A stretch of DNA of 64,000 nt from Hexactinellida sp. DTS-2022 (taxonomy: Eukaryota > Porifera > Hexactinellida): positions 7,306,501-7,370,500 of the forward strand of contig JAPNXP010000001.1 of assembly GCA_028753945.1 (NCBI GenBank). The letters run 5' to 3'. The translations under genes and the position numbers were made by a program. The notes under the pieces are model-generated. The model was not told the origin of the DNA. It made no database searches and saw only the letters and a list, made by a program, of their open reading frames with translations. Below are positions 22,130-32,546 of this stretch, piece after piece. Position 1 is the stretch's first letter, and each line of letters starts with the position of its first letter.

Positions 22130-22323
22130 GTATGCTGGAAATGGTTCGAAAAACCCAAACCGGAAATTGTTCGAAAAACCAAAATAGGAAATAGTTCGAA
22201 TTTTTTAGTGTTGCTGCACCATGGATATGAGAAAATCCCAGCTTGAATTCATGGTCCATCAATACAAAAATGAAAGTCCAACTATTTCCTATTTTGAAAA
22301 AATCGAACCATTTCCGTATTACC
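22130..22323. mobile_element. Small MITE with 9-bp TSD (Mutator-like)
   Basis: The ends ggtatgctggaaatggttcg and cgaaccatttccgtattacc are inverted, flanked by perfect 9-bp duplications cttatttcg. The TSD length suggests mobilisation by a MULE. Interior motif ggttcgaaaaacc is repeated. The uninterrupted target is present at 22925. Confidence 0.8.
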
Positions 22324-23096
22324 CTTATTTCGAAGAGTAATTGCATTGCTTATATTTAGTTGACTATGCTAGTTCTTCCATGGTCCAAGTCCATTCAACC
22401 GCGGCATTGCCTTAGGCTTAGAGATAGAATGCTATGCTGTGACTAACCCATCTAGGAGTTATCCAATTTTCTGAGAATTGTGATTATTTTAATATAATTC
22501 AAATGATTATACACATTTTGCATAACATTGGTTGGAGATAGAGCATCGAAATGTATTGTCATTGAATAGGAAGTTAAGGACGGGCTATCGATTGGATCCA
22601 TTGACTAAGCTGTGACTATATTCCTACTCGAGATATTACCTCAATCATTGAATTCACGTTTCCAAGGCAACAGAGGAATGTGGTAACATTCCATAATTGA
22701 TTCTGAGATATTTTATGTAAAATAACTCCTAGATGGGTTAGTAACAGCCATTTGTTTGAAAAAGCGAAATTGAACATTTTACATGCGTTCAAAGTTTTAG
22801 CATATTTTGCCTAATAGACAATACGGTGACGTTATTTCGACCAAGTGGCACCTCAAAAATATGCGTCTTGTACATGACCACCTTTATATAAACAATTACA
22901 TAAGTAGAAGCACCCTGGATTACTTATTTCGAAGAATAATTGCATTGCATATATTTAGTTGATTATACTAGTTCATCCATGGTCCAAGCCCATTCAACCG
23001 CGGCATTGCCTTAGAGTATAGAATGCTATGAGTCTATGACCCATCCTTGTAAAATTTCAATAGCATAGATGCAAACAATATGTGATACTAATTCAG

Positions 23097-23183
23097 GGGC
23101 GTCGCACGGCTCTGAAAAGTCTCCGGCCCAACAGTTAAAGTGGTCCGGCCAAAGCCGGACCTGCCGGACCGCGTGCTACGCCT
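23097..23183. mobile_element. Small MITE with caggggcgtcgcac end
   Basis: The ends caggggcgtcgcacggctc and gcgtgctacgcctg are imperfect inverse complements, with ggtccggc/gccggacc inside. A longer relative lies at 50842-50955. No convincing duplication could be read. Confidence 0.55.
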
Positions 23184-23189
23184 GTGTAA

Positions 23190-24090
23190 TTATTTCCGCT
23201 ATCGTTTGCTTTTCCGTATTTCTGACTCCACTTATAATTCAACGTTCGAGACAGAATGTCGCTCTTCAACCTGGTGATAAAACATGTTCGGTGATGTCAA
23301 TCTAAATGTATGTGCGTTTGTTGATTATCAAGATTGTTCCACAAATTTAAAAGGTTTAATGCATTTCATAAACCATTCAAGCAAACCGTTACAACACAAT
23401 ATAATATGTCACTTTTAATCGAACCTTGGATTCCTAAATTTTACTGTCTCTAAATATTGTTACTCTTCTTTTAATGGAACTATTGTACAAAATGAATTGG
23501 TTGTACACTGTATTTCCGTTCTGAAACTCCATTATATGGGATTATTTGTCAATTATCCTCAAATGAATTACCACTAAATTATTCCCAAGGTACCTATGAC
23601 ATAAAAACTTCTGGCACGTATTCTATTCTAGAAATAATTTATCAAATGTTCCTAATTTCTGTGTGTCTTGAACATACTAACTTGAAAGCATCGACTTGAT
23701 AAAAGACAAAGTTGCATATGCCATTTAACTCATACAAACTTATCTGATTTGGATGCAATCATTTATGAACCAACAACAGTCATAAATATTAAATAACGTA
23801 CTAAGTTATGTAAGTTCGGCATAGATTGCTACTACAATCCAGTGTGGCCCATTTCTATCTGCATATACAGTATGTGTTCTTTATTATTCTTTTTATCCAA
23901 GTTTCGCTACTCTACTGCATCCACCGTACCAGGGATAAGAATAATAAGATGAATGGGATTTTCTTAGGGCTGAAACGAATATACCCAATATTCGAATATT
24001 CGTTCGTTTGGACGAATATTAGATTGGAACGGATATTCCTTGACTAATTTTGGACAACAACAATACTTTTGTATAGCTTAGAGATATCGT
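23190..24090. other. AT-rich DNA, no gene recognised
   Basis: No frame of note. Near 23985-24025 the motif cgaatattcg and its partners form a short palindromic cluster of aatattcg repeats. Nothing else stands out. Confidence 0.45.
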
Positions 24091-24114
24091 AAATATAAAT
24101 TCCCGGACATACCT

Positions 24115-24640
24115 AATTTCCGGAACGGGACGGTGTGAGCGCGTTTTGGGTATCCAGCGATTTAGGGATCCCCGTCCCTATATCGCTAGCGATTTAGGGA
24201 GTCAGAGACGGAACCGGTCGGGTCTGACCGGCACCGGTCGACCGGTCGGGTAGGGTCGGGTCGGGTACCGGTCGGGTACCGGTCGGAACCTTGGCCGGCC
24301 GGTCGAACCTTTACCGGCCGGTCGAGATCTCTATATGATCTATTCGATATCATAATATCATAATTTGTTTTCTATTATTTATAAATTATTGTTAACTATG
24401 ATTGATCGGTCGACCGGCCGGTCGGGTCGGGTCAAATTTCCAACTGCACCGGTCGGGTCGGGTCATGAAAATCCCGACCGGTTCCATCTCTGTTAGGGAC
24501 CCCATGGATCCCAAAAACGCTAGCGATTTAGGGATCAATTCAGAGATATAGGGACCCCACCCAAAGCCACCCATATATAACTTATAAGCTCAAAAACGCT
24601 AGCGATATAGGGATCAATTCGGAGATATAGGAACCCAAGT
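24115..24640. repeat. cgctagcgatttaggga repeat, interrupted by a MITE
   Basis: The motif gctagcgatttagggatc occurs several times on both strands, and the self-complementary core gctagc lets the region fold. A related block with the same motif lies at 29700-29870. It is split by the element at 24203-24492. Confidence 0.6.
24203..24492. mobile_element. hAT-type MITE, CAGAGAYGGAACCGG family (longer copy)
   Basis: The same termini as the element at 2922, with an extra AT-rich core of about 140 bp containing tatctattcgatatcataat. Flanks ttagggag and ttagggac support an 8-bp duplication with one mismatch. It is nearly identical in layout to 36504-36792 in the opposite orientation. Confidence 0.8.
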
Positions 24641-24642
24641 GC

Positions 24643-24863
24643 CAGGGTTGCCGTGGGAGTGGAATTTCCATTCCCATCCCATTCCCATGAATCATTTTCA
24701 ACTTTCCACACATACAAATAGGCTGCTATAACAATTCAGAAAAAATGTCGTAACTGGTATAACGGCTTTGTATCACTTGTATTGATATCCATTAGGGTTC
24801 CTATGGGGATCCATATGGGTATCCCCACAGGGAAATCTGATTCCCATACCCACGGCAACCCTG
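24643..24863. mobile_element. hAT MITE, CAGGGTTGCCGTGGG family
   Basis: Ends cagggttgccgtggg and cccacggcaaccctg with tttcc/ggaat-rich interior. A duplicated neighbourhood (ccacccatatataac) lies on both sides, but no clean 8-bp duplication is visible. It belongs to the family of the transposase-bearing hAT at 32547-35123. Confidence 0.75.
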
Positions 24864-24999
24864 GGTCACCCCACCCAAGGCCACCCATATATAACCAATA
24901 GGCTCAAGGCATAGTCTTCTATATATCGCCCAAATCCTTCACTATCAAATAGAAAAATAGAAAGTGAAAAATCTAAGTAAAAATAGAAAGAGAATCGAT

Positions 25000-25625
25000 A
25001 GATTTTGTAAATGCCGTACTCAGGAAGGAGGCAAAATGATAAATGTGCAGATTGTCAAGAATCTTTGAAGACATGAGGGAAGAGTTTGTACAAATATTAT
25101 ACTCAGGTGGAAACCATTGGATAACAATATCCACAATTTCATGTTCACCAGTAACAGTGATGATATACGATAGTCTCTATTCAAAATTGCCAGACATACA
25201 AAAGAACAAATTTGTGCTTTACTCAATATAAGAAGCCCCACATTAATACGGTATTCGTCAATGTGCATTCACAAAACAACGCATGCGACTGTGAAGTATT
25301 TGCAATTGCATTTGCCACAGCTCTCTGTGAAGACAAACGTCCAGATGAATTGTTATTAAATAATGAAGCTCTCCGCAAACATCTACTTAAGTGTTTTCAA
25401 GAAGTTTGCATCAGTAAGTTTCCTTGGAAAACTGTAAAGTAAGTATGCGAAGTTAAAATAGAATGAGGATCGGTATTTTTTGTAAATGCCGTACTCAAGA
25501 AGGAGGCAGAATGATCCAATGTGCAGGCTGTCACGAATGGTTTCATGAAGAGTGTATCTTGATCTCGATACTAGCGTAGACATTAGAAAACTACAAGTGG
25601 GCGTGTGACATTTGGAAATAAATGT
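25000..25625 (+). pseudogene. PHD - Ulp1-like protease - PHD fragment of a transposon protein
   Basis: In order: a broken PHD start (FCKCRTQEGGKMI, then C-A-D-C) at 25005-25070; a C48 Ulp1-type protease segment (GGNHWITIST, IYDSLYSKLPDIQ, then an NNACDCEVFAIAFATAL stretch holding the active-site Cys) at 25072-25442, with a frame change near 25215; and a better PHD (FCKCRTQEGGRMIQCAGC, HEWFHEEC, then KWACDIW) at 25455-25620 with one stop. Ulp1 enzymes process SUMO. The His, Asp, Gln and Cys positions look conserved, but the piece is truncated. Ulp1 with PHD is typical of large animal transposons, so I read it as a fossil of one; no terminal repeats were found. Confidence 0.6.
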
Positions 25626-25973
25626 AGTATTAGTTAGGCCAGGGGCGTAAACTTGGGGGGGTGCCGGGGGTGCGTGGCACCCCCGCCGGAAAGTCATGGG
25701 GTGCTAGGCCTACCTGGCACCCCCATGATTTTCTCGTGCCTTGCCAAGATGTAATGCTTGGTAGTACCGCTTCCGCTTGTGCTACGATGTATAATATATC
25801 GCATTATTTACTATCTCGACCACAAATCACACAGAAACAAGCTCCAGTTGAAAACAGTGTTTCGCAATTACAACATCATGCAAGTCTAGAATTATACAGT
25901 GACGAATCTATAGTCCCAATAATTAGCTGAAGTTAAGTAGAGTATAGAAGGCATTCAAGCAAATGTCTTTGAA

Positions 25974-28882
25974 TTATCTAGGTCTAAATAATACATTCGT
26001 AAATCTACTATAGTCTATAGTTTCTGCGAACCTTCCAAGGCGCATGTCATTCCTAATGATGAACTCGTCCATCAGAGCGTTCCTGTCTACATTGTCCACA
26101 CGCTCCTTGTATACGGCCAAAATTGCCACGCTATTCAGCCTATCTTGGGACATTGTAGTGCGCAGGTAGTTCTTCAGCCTCCGTAGAACCGAAAAGGAAC
26201 GTTCAGCTTCACACGACGTAGAGGGCAGCGTCGGATAGATTCTCAGGAGGTTGGCCAGGTCCGGCAGAATGGTCGGAAGCACTTGGTCTTTACTGGTTGT
26301 CATCGCATCAATGAGCGTTTGCACTGTCAATTCCTGATCCTGTTTGCGCGCAAGCCCGAACCACTGCTCCCTTTGGCTTCGGATGTGGTCCTCACGGATG
26401 TCCCCCTTATAGAGATTGCAAACTGAGTGGATAACTTCATCACCTGTATTTGGGTCAGCTAGCACCTTCTCGATCTGCTCGACCTTCTGCATGCTCGGAG
26501 AGTGGTACCACTTGAAGATACCTTCGACAGCAGCACTGAACACGAACTTGTACAAGTCGGTGTAGTAGGCCTCGATCTGTTCTCCTTGAATCTCGAGATC
26601 CACTTGCTGACTTCTCCTGCGAAGCTCAGCATGCCCGCGGGGAATAGAGGGGAGGTCGATACCCAGATCAATAGCCTCAGCTTTTACTGTGGTATAGAAA
26701 CCAGCAGCGCGCATATCGTCTGAGGCATCTTGCCCGAGAATGGACGCGAGCTGCTCGACATACCTCCTCGTAGCTAGAATGGTCACTGTGCGTCCCTGCA
26801 TAGCAGTGTGCACGGGATGGATAGTTGAAAACAGGCGGTGAAGAGTCCGTACGAGGATGAACATTTTGAACGACTCCATGTTCTGGAGTAGCCCCTGTAG
26901 TACCTTGGCTCTCATCGTGGCAGGCTGATCGCAATCATTGGACATTGCCTCCATCCAGTCGAGGAGCTGCGAGTACAAAGCAATGAAAGTTTCCATCGCC
27001 GGCAGGCGCAACACCCACCTGGTGTCACACAGAGGACGAATGTGCACGTCCTTAGCTGCAGAGTCGTCCTCGTGCACAAGTTTTTTGAAGCTTGCAACTC
27101 GCTTGGCCGAGTCTCGAACGAATACAATGATTGACTGGATCATTTCCATGGTGTTCACGACTGAGGGGAGGCACTTGGTAGCGTCTTGGCAGCAGGATTG
27201 CCGTGGGTATGGGAATCCTGTGGGAATTCCCACAGGATTCCTATATGGGATGGGAATGGGAAATTTTTTTAGCCTATGGGAATTCCCACATGTGGGAATC
27301 CTGTGGGAAACCTATGGGAATTCCCACATGTGGGAATCCTGTGGGAATCCTATGGGAATTCCCATAGGACTATCATTAGAATTTCCACACATTCATATAG
27401 ATCATCATATTACAATAGAGCATAGTGTACATTATGGTTGTAGACAAACCATAATGATTCATGAACACTATATAGGAGAATTCCCATACGTAGGAATCCT
27501 GTGTAAAATTGTAAATGCTATGGGATTTCCCACATGTGGGAATCCTGTGGGAATCCTATGGGAAATCCTGTGGGAATCCTATGGGAATTCCCACAGAAAT
27601 CCTGTGGGAATGGGATGGGAATGGGAATGAAAATTTCCTTCCCACGGCAACCCTGCTTGGCAGACTAGATTCAACTGGTGGCCTGCGCAATAGACGTAAG
27701 CGCTTTCGGGTTCTCTTGCAATACCCTGGCCTGCAGGCCCGAACGCTCGTCTCGCATGTTTGCCGCTCCATCGTAAGCTTGTCCCCTCACTAGGTCGAAT
27801 TCCAAACCCAGCAGCAGTAGAGCATCCTTAACAAGCGCAAGAAGAGTCACGGAATCCGTCTTCTCCGTCTTGTAGAAACCCAAGAAGCTCTCCTCGATCG
27901 TAAAGTTATTGGAAACGTGGCGAACGCATATGTACACCTGCTCCTCAATAGAGAGGTCAGTTGTTTCATCTATGATGATTGCGAAGTAGCCATTGTTCTT
28001 CACATTGGATATCAGCTGACTCATCATTGTATGGTGGAGCAACGTCAGAATCTCATTTTGAATTTGCGGCAATGTCCATGTGTGCTTTGAATTACTCTCC
28101 TCCATCCGATGCATCCATTGCTTGATGTTTTCATTGTATTTCCCAAGGAGGATGAGCAGTTGCTTGAGGTTGCCCTCATCGATCCCTGCATCCCGATGGC
28201 CGCGAAAGGCCTGGCCCTGCCGTGCAAGGTAAAAAACAGCGTCAAAGATGCATCTGAGTGACTCGCGGTTGGAAACCCGTTCTGCATCCCTCTTACGCAT
28301 TAGCGTAGCAGTGATGGTTCTCTGCGAATTGTGGACCAGGAATACTTTTTCGGCTTTCCTGTGCATTTGCGAACGTTCATGTTTCTCGATGAGCTCCTTG
28401 CCTTTAAACCAGCGGGTGAATCCTCTAGCAGCGAACGTGGACCTCCTTACATATTCAATGCTGATAAATCTCGGAAACCGATTCATATTAAGTGCCCACG
28501 CGCACGGCTCACACCAACACACGTGACTAGTGTTGAAGCCACTGACGGCCGTCCTTCCAGGCGTTCTGAAATGTTCGCATGTTATCTTGGACGTGTCCAA
28601 CGGCGGTGATGCTTCCGGAATTCCGCTGACTTGCTCACGCAGTTCCTGTGGGGGCAGTAGGTCCACGTCGTCCTTTGGATCCTCGGCATCCATGGCGTCG
28701 TCAGCGTCATCCTGGGTTTGAGGCTCGAATTCATGAGTAGATCCAATAGGTGAGTGAGGCGGCGATTGAGGAATCTGGCTTGATCCGTCCTTGATGTAGC
28801 TCGTCATTAGGGTTTGCTGCTGCTGTATCTGCAGCCTAGACTTTTTTCTGTCTGACCAGGAAGGCGAGGAAGGGGTTGACAT
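25974..28882 (-). pseudogene. ZMYM1-like hAT transposase, split by a MITE
   Basis: The N-terminal 403-aa frame (28882-27671) has a low-complexity start, a TTF-type zinc finger (HVCWCEPCAWAL, then GFTRWFKGKELIEKHERSQM) and the first catalytic Asp in IIIDETTDLS; GQAYDGAANM holds the second. The C-terminal 419-aa frame (27233-25974) carries QDATKCLPSVVN and the hAT dimerisation region with the Glu in STSCEAERSFSVLRRLKNYL. A frame change near 27715, just before the segment CAGHQLNLVCQ, and the MITE at 27193-27655 break it. Codon use is far more GC-rich than the surroundings. Only two visible lesions suggest recent death. Confidence 0.85.
27193..27655. mobile_element. hAT MITE, CAGGGTTGCCGTGGG family (463 bp)
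   Basis: The ends caggattgccgtgggtatgg and cccacggcaaccctg are flanked by perfect 8-bp duplications cttggcag (27185-27192, 27656-27663). The interior is an array of gtgggaatcctgtgggaa and tatgggaattccca motifs on both sides of an AT-rich core that matches 34975-35020 of the autonomous-type element. Confidence 0.95.
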
Positions 28883-29440
28883 AAGTATAAAAACACTTAT
28901 ATAAACTAAAGATCAAAATCAATGCATTTGAGTTGTTGTTAAATGTTGAGCATAACTGTAGTATATGTATTACAGGTGCAGGACAATCGCTCAAAAGGTG
29001 GTGCGGCAGAATATGCCGCTTGGCATACAATATAATAAAAAGGCTCCAGCAACACAGGACTATTATAGAAGTGGTACGGCGCTCGCCGTACCTGTCGAAC
29101 CGTATATGTCGCCTAATTATATATTACCTAGATTGCGAACGACTATATTATAGTATACCAAATGACTTGGGACCCGATTTCAATTGGAAAGACTGGAAAG
29201 TTTTCACAGTAACGTTTATGACTCATTTGACTGGCTGCAAGTTGTTATACATTGATTCTATCCACTACCTAATGTCTCTAGTTTGCGGAAGTTAGGTTCG
29301 TGCCATGTTGGCACCCCCATGACCAAACTCGAAGTTTACGCCCCTGAGTTAGGCCTACCGTAGGAATTATTATTAGCTATCTCTTTATCATCAATTAGTC
29401 ACATAATCATAGGTACTTTAGACCTTTAATTTAGGATATA

Positions 29441-29682
29441 CCGTATTTCCCCGAATAAGCGCCCCGACGCTTATTGTTTTCGTGTGCCAAAATTATCCTG
29501 AAATTTTTGTGAAAAATCCAGAATATGCACTTTAGGTCGATTCTAATGGTTTCTACAAACAGTATACCTACCGAAGTTGCCACAATTAATAGAATAACCT
29601 TACAGTGATCAACTAATGTGTATAAATTTTTATCATACCAATGTCATTTTTATTGACCCGTCGCTTATTCGGGGAAATACGG
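29441..29682. mobile_element. TA-flanked MITE, TIR CCGTATTTCCCCGAATAAGCG
   Basis: The ends ccgtatttccccgaataagc and gcttattcggggaaatacgg are perfect inverse complements, each next to TA. The TIR sequence type is widespread among Tc1/mariner-pogo MITEs. No coding capacity. Confidence 0.85.
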
Positions 29683-29699
29683 TACTCACTTTATGTAAA

Positions 29700-29870
29700 C
29701 TTAGGTCCCTAAATTTCTAGTAATTTAGGGCACATAAACGAGGATACCCAAAACACTGGCGTACCTGTAACACTAGCGATTTAGGGACCCCTAGACCACA
29801 AAACGCTAGCGATATAGGGACCCCACGATCCCTAAATCGCTGGATACCATAAACGCGCTTACACCTACGA
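29700..29870. repeat. cgctagcgatttaggga repeat, second block
   Basis: Contains tccctaaat/atttaggga and gctagcgat motifs in both orientations, as at 24115-24640. Confidence 0.5.
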
Positions 29871-30039
29871 AAATTGAGCAATGTTTGTAAATCCGTGAAG
29901 ATATCTTGCATTTGATTGGCCCAATTCAACCCCACTGAAAAGATAATATATACATATTCTTCGAATATGCATGGTGTTATGAGATGAGGCCACTGCTCAG
30001 TATGAAGACTAGCCGCTATCTTCGACCTCATCCCATAGG

Positions 30040-30240
30040 AATGTTACGTGTGTGGTTTCGTCCCATTCCAGGGACTCATCAGGAGGGTAACCCTCGACCA
30101 CCTTTGCCTGACCGGCCGCGGTCGGCATCTGTTACCATCCCGTACTGCCGGCCTGTGAATACTCACTACCCGTGAGTCTGCTCGTACTGACAACGTATGG
30201 CCTTTCCCAAGGGCTATACTCCTGAGGGCCTCAGGCAATG
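30040..30240 (-). mobile_element. GC-rich ribozyme-bearing retroelement fragment
   Basis: A sharp GC-rich island in AT-rich DNA. On the minus strand it begins with gcctgaggccctcagg, contains the self-complementary gaccgcggccggtc, and leads into a hammerhead ribozyme. It encodes no convincing protein. Such islands occur as SINE-like ribozyme retroposons, retrozymes or Penelope-like element ends in animals; which of these applies cannot be told from one copy. Confidence 0.45.
30053..30102 (-). ncRNA. Type I hammerhead ribozyme
   Basis: The minus strand reads GGTGGTC, GAGGG-TTA-CCCTC, CTGATGA, GTCCC-TGGAAT-GGGAC, GAAA, CCAC. All core nucleotides of the hammerhead are present: CUGAUGA between stems I and II and GAAA between stems II and III. 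The three stems pair perfectly: stem I GAGGG/CCCTC with a 3-nt loop, stem II GTCCC/GGGAC with a 6-nt loop, stem III GTGGT/ACCAC. The predicted cleavage is after GUC, between 30096 and 30095. Short stem I and stem II loops resemble metazoan retroposon hammerheads. Sequence and fold are seen directly; activity is inferred. Confidence 0.88.
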
Positions 30241-30404
30241 TCCATAACAATGGTATAACAGAAAATAGACAAAATGTAATGTGTTCCGTCAGAAAATTTA
30301 CGGGAAGAGTTGTCTAGTTTAACATTATTTTTTTGGTCTGGTGGATCTTTTAAGTGGAGTATGCTGTTTTTCAGGAAACATTCTAAAATAATATTAAGAA
30401 TCAA

Positions 30405-30600
30405 TCCGGACCAAAAACATCTGAAATATTTAGTCCGGCCGGATATTATGCAAACCCGGACCAAAAATGTCTGAAATATTTAGTCTGGGAAATTTATGTC
30501 CTGCCGAACCAAATATTTTTGATATATTTGATCCGGCCGGACCAAATTTAACCCGACCGAATTCATACGATTTTGGTCCGATTGTATATTGTTGTGTTCA
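30405..30600. repeat. Ginger-type ccggaccaaa motif cluster
   Basis: Iterations of ccggaccaaaaatgtctga, atatttagtccggccgga and gatccggccggaccaaat, the same building blocks that make up the TIRs of the Ginger1 element at 54562. No terminal tgtcacga end was found here, so it is a fragment. Confidence 0.6.
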
Positions 30601-30829
30601 ATATGGTTATATATTCTAGATTATGAGAGCAATATTTCTAATAACTATGCATTTTCTTAAACAGATAAATATAGAGTTAATTTAACAACAACATTGATTT
30701 TAACCATTAATGTACTTCTTTACAACTACTTAAAAAAATGTTCTTTCCCTGAATCTCTTCCCTCGAGACTAATTGGTATACTATTGGCACGACGGTCACT
30801 TCCAATAAGCCAAATCTCAATGTTGAAAA

Positions 30830-31010
30830 TGTAAACCCAGACCAAAAATGTCTGAAATATTTAGTTCCGGTGTCGAGGTGCCAGCGGTGCCCCCGTGTCA
30901 GATGTCCCCCCGGACTTGTGGCCCTAGGATCAGATGTCCCCCCGGACATGTAGTCCTAGGGTCAGATGTCCCCCCGGAATTGTGGCCCTAGGATCAGATG
31001 TCCCCCCGGA
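30830..31010. repeat. Left half of a Ginger-like palindromic element
   Basis: After a ccagaccaaaaatgtctg motif it reads ggtgtcgaggtgccagcggt and then three to four tandem units of ggccctaggatcagatgtcc followed by ccccccgga. The inverted counterpart is at 39932-40320 beyond the hAT insertion. Confidence 0.65.
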
Positions 31011-32025
31011 CAGTGGCGGCAGAAGCTAATAAAAACTAGGGGGCTAACCTGTGTAGCTATGTCCACCTTCAAATGGAGAACGAAATATTTGGGCGACATA
31101 TATACTCTATGACTATGACTCTATGAGAATTGTAAATCTTACGATGAGCCAGAAAATCACAATTTGTATTCGAAATAATTTTTGCTACATAAAGTATATC
31201 AATGTATTTACCATTGTTTAAATATTAAATATTCCAAAATCAACGCGAGGACTGACATTTCTTTGTCATATTATAATTTCATGGTGAATGAAGTGATATT
31301 ACAAAATTTCAATATTCAATTAATTTCACTAGTGTGAACACTGTGAAGTTAGCAGCGAGTTCCAGCAGCGAAATATGAGCACAACTTAACACTTAAAGAA
31401 TCAGCCAATTTTCATTCAATTAACATGACATTTCTTGAGGACTTTACACTAGGTTGGGGCTTTTGCCATTTCCAAAACCTACCCATATCACACCTACATT
31501 TGCCACAATGACATTGCAAATTTTCTAATACAAAATCTCCATAGAGGATTTCGAACACAACATAACACTTAATAAATCAGTCAATTTTCATTCAGTTAAC
31601 ATGACATTTCTTGAGGACTTTAATCTAGGTCGGGGATTTTTCTTTTTTAATGGTAAATTGTATAACCACCTCTCATACTAAGTTCCCATTCCTGGACCGT
31701 ATCAACTAAATATATTTCTATTTATTCAACCAATTGCTTATAAATTATCCACACATGTGTGTTTAGAAGATTATTCTTCCTAAAATGCTATAATTGGCAC
31801 ATTTTTATCTTCTGCACTTAGATGATTTCTTCAAGCTAAAATCTTGGACAATCAACAATTACATTTAGATATTTACACTTACTTTTATCAACATTGTGGT
31901 TTATGTTTTTTCTTTGGCTTCTTATTATATACGTGTATGTAATTCCTTGCTATATAATCCAGAAAGTGAATAAATTTGTTAAAGATATTTCTTTATACAC
32001 ACAATTCTAATCGACGTTTGTTTTT

Positions 32026-32148
32026 ATGTCTTTCCAATTTTGCAATCTACTTAATAATATTCCTATTTTATGTTTTGTTTGGATCGCATCTTCAGTGCGA
32101 ATGATGTGCTGTGGCGATGTTGAAGCTAATCCTGGACCCATTTCTTCA
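32026..32148 (+). pseudogene. 2A-like ribosome-skipping peptide fragment
   Basis: A short frame starts MSFQFCNLLNNIPI, has a hydrophobic stretch, and ends in MMCCGDVEANPGP followed by ISSG. The tail fits the 2A consensus D-x-E-x-N-P-G-P exactly. In animals this motif is best known at the N termini of non-LTR retrotransposon (CR1/L2-like) proteins and of some immune receptors. No reverse transcriptase follows, because a Helentron-like block begins about 80 bp downstream. I read it as a LINE 5' fragment. Confidence 0.6.
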
Positions 32149-32229
32149 GGTTGGTTTCTGAGATGTTTGATTCACTTAATGGATAATAGTAGGGCATTAG
32201 GTCGCACGATCATTATCGCGATCCTTTTC

Positions 32230-32455
32230 TTCAGGGTTATCGAAATGTGACAATGACGTCATAACTTGTCGAGGTGTGAGAAATTTTGAGTGGAAACCTC
32301 AACTTGTTGGCGGGTGCCAAAAGTTACCCCTATATGCCAAAAATCACATTTGGAAACCGTCCATTTTCTTCAATCAACTCGTAACATACAAACAAATATA
32401 TACACACACACATATATATATCCACCCAGGCTTGTGTTTTAATAGTATAGATATA
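32230..32455 (+). mobile_element. 3' part of a Helentron-like element
   Basis: Shares gacaatgacgtcataacttg, gggtgccaaaagttacccc and the end ggcttgtgttttaatagtat with the copies at 9558 and 52886. The 5' end with ctagcgcgcttcgc is missing. The terminal gtatagat is intact and unoccupied here. Confidence 0.65.
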
Positions 32456-32546
32456 CAAAATGGTAATAAGAAATTATCTCAAAAACTATCGTGATCGAGA
32501 TCGGCGATCCTTTTTTTCGCAATGGGCTAATGTCCTAGATAAATTT

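Larger units (their letters stand above)
13452..23030. repeat. Large foldback complex (inverted arms about 9 kb apart)
   Basis: The left arm (13452-14327) opens with catagcattctatactctaa and contains gccgcggttgaatgg, aaaggtggtcatgtac and a caaattgctgtgac end. The right side carries the same blocks inverted, twice (21676-22440 and 22739-23030), closing with ttagagtatagaatgctatg. Two palindromic cores beginning aacccatctaggagttat lie at 21197-21675 and 22445-22738. A hAT, a MULE and three MITEs have landed inside. No gene belongs to the foldback itself. Confidence 0.7.
25640..29346 (-). mobile_element. hAT transposon with ZMYM-type transposase (3.7 kb)
   Basis: Perfect 8-bp duplications agttaggc (25632-25639, 29347-29354) flank inverted ends caggggcgtaaacttgg / gaagtttacgcccctg. 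One GC-rich gene on the minus strand encodes the transposase. A 463-bp MITE is nested in it. Around the gene lie 330 bp (left) and about 460 bp (right) of non-coding DNA with ggcacccccatga motifs near both ends. Confidence 0.9.

Noticed and set aside
30707-30949. Minus-strand frame possibly resembling a hAT C terminus
   Set aside because: Only a weak W/Y-x-x resemblance; the conserved dimerisation motif with the catalytic Glu is absent.
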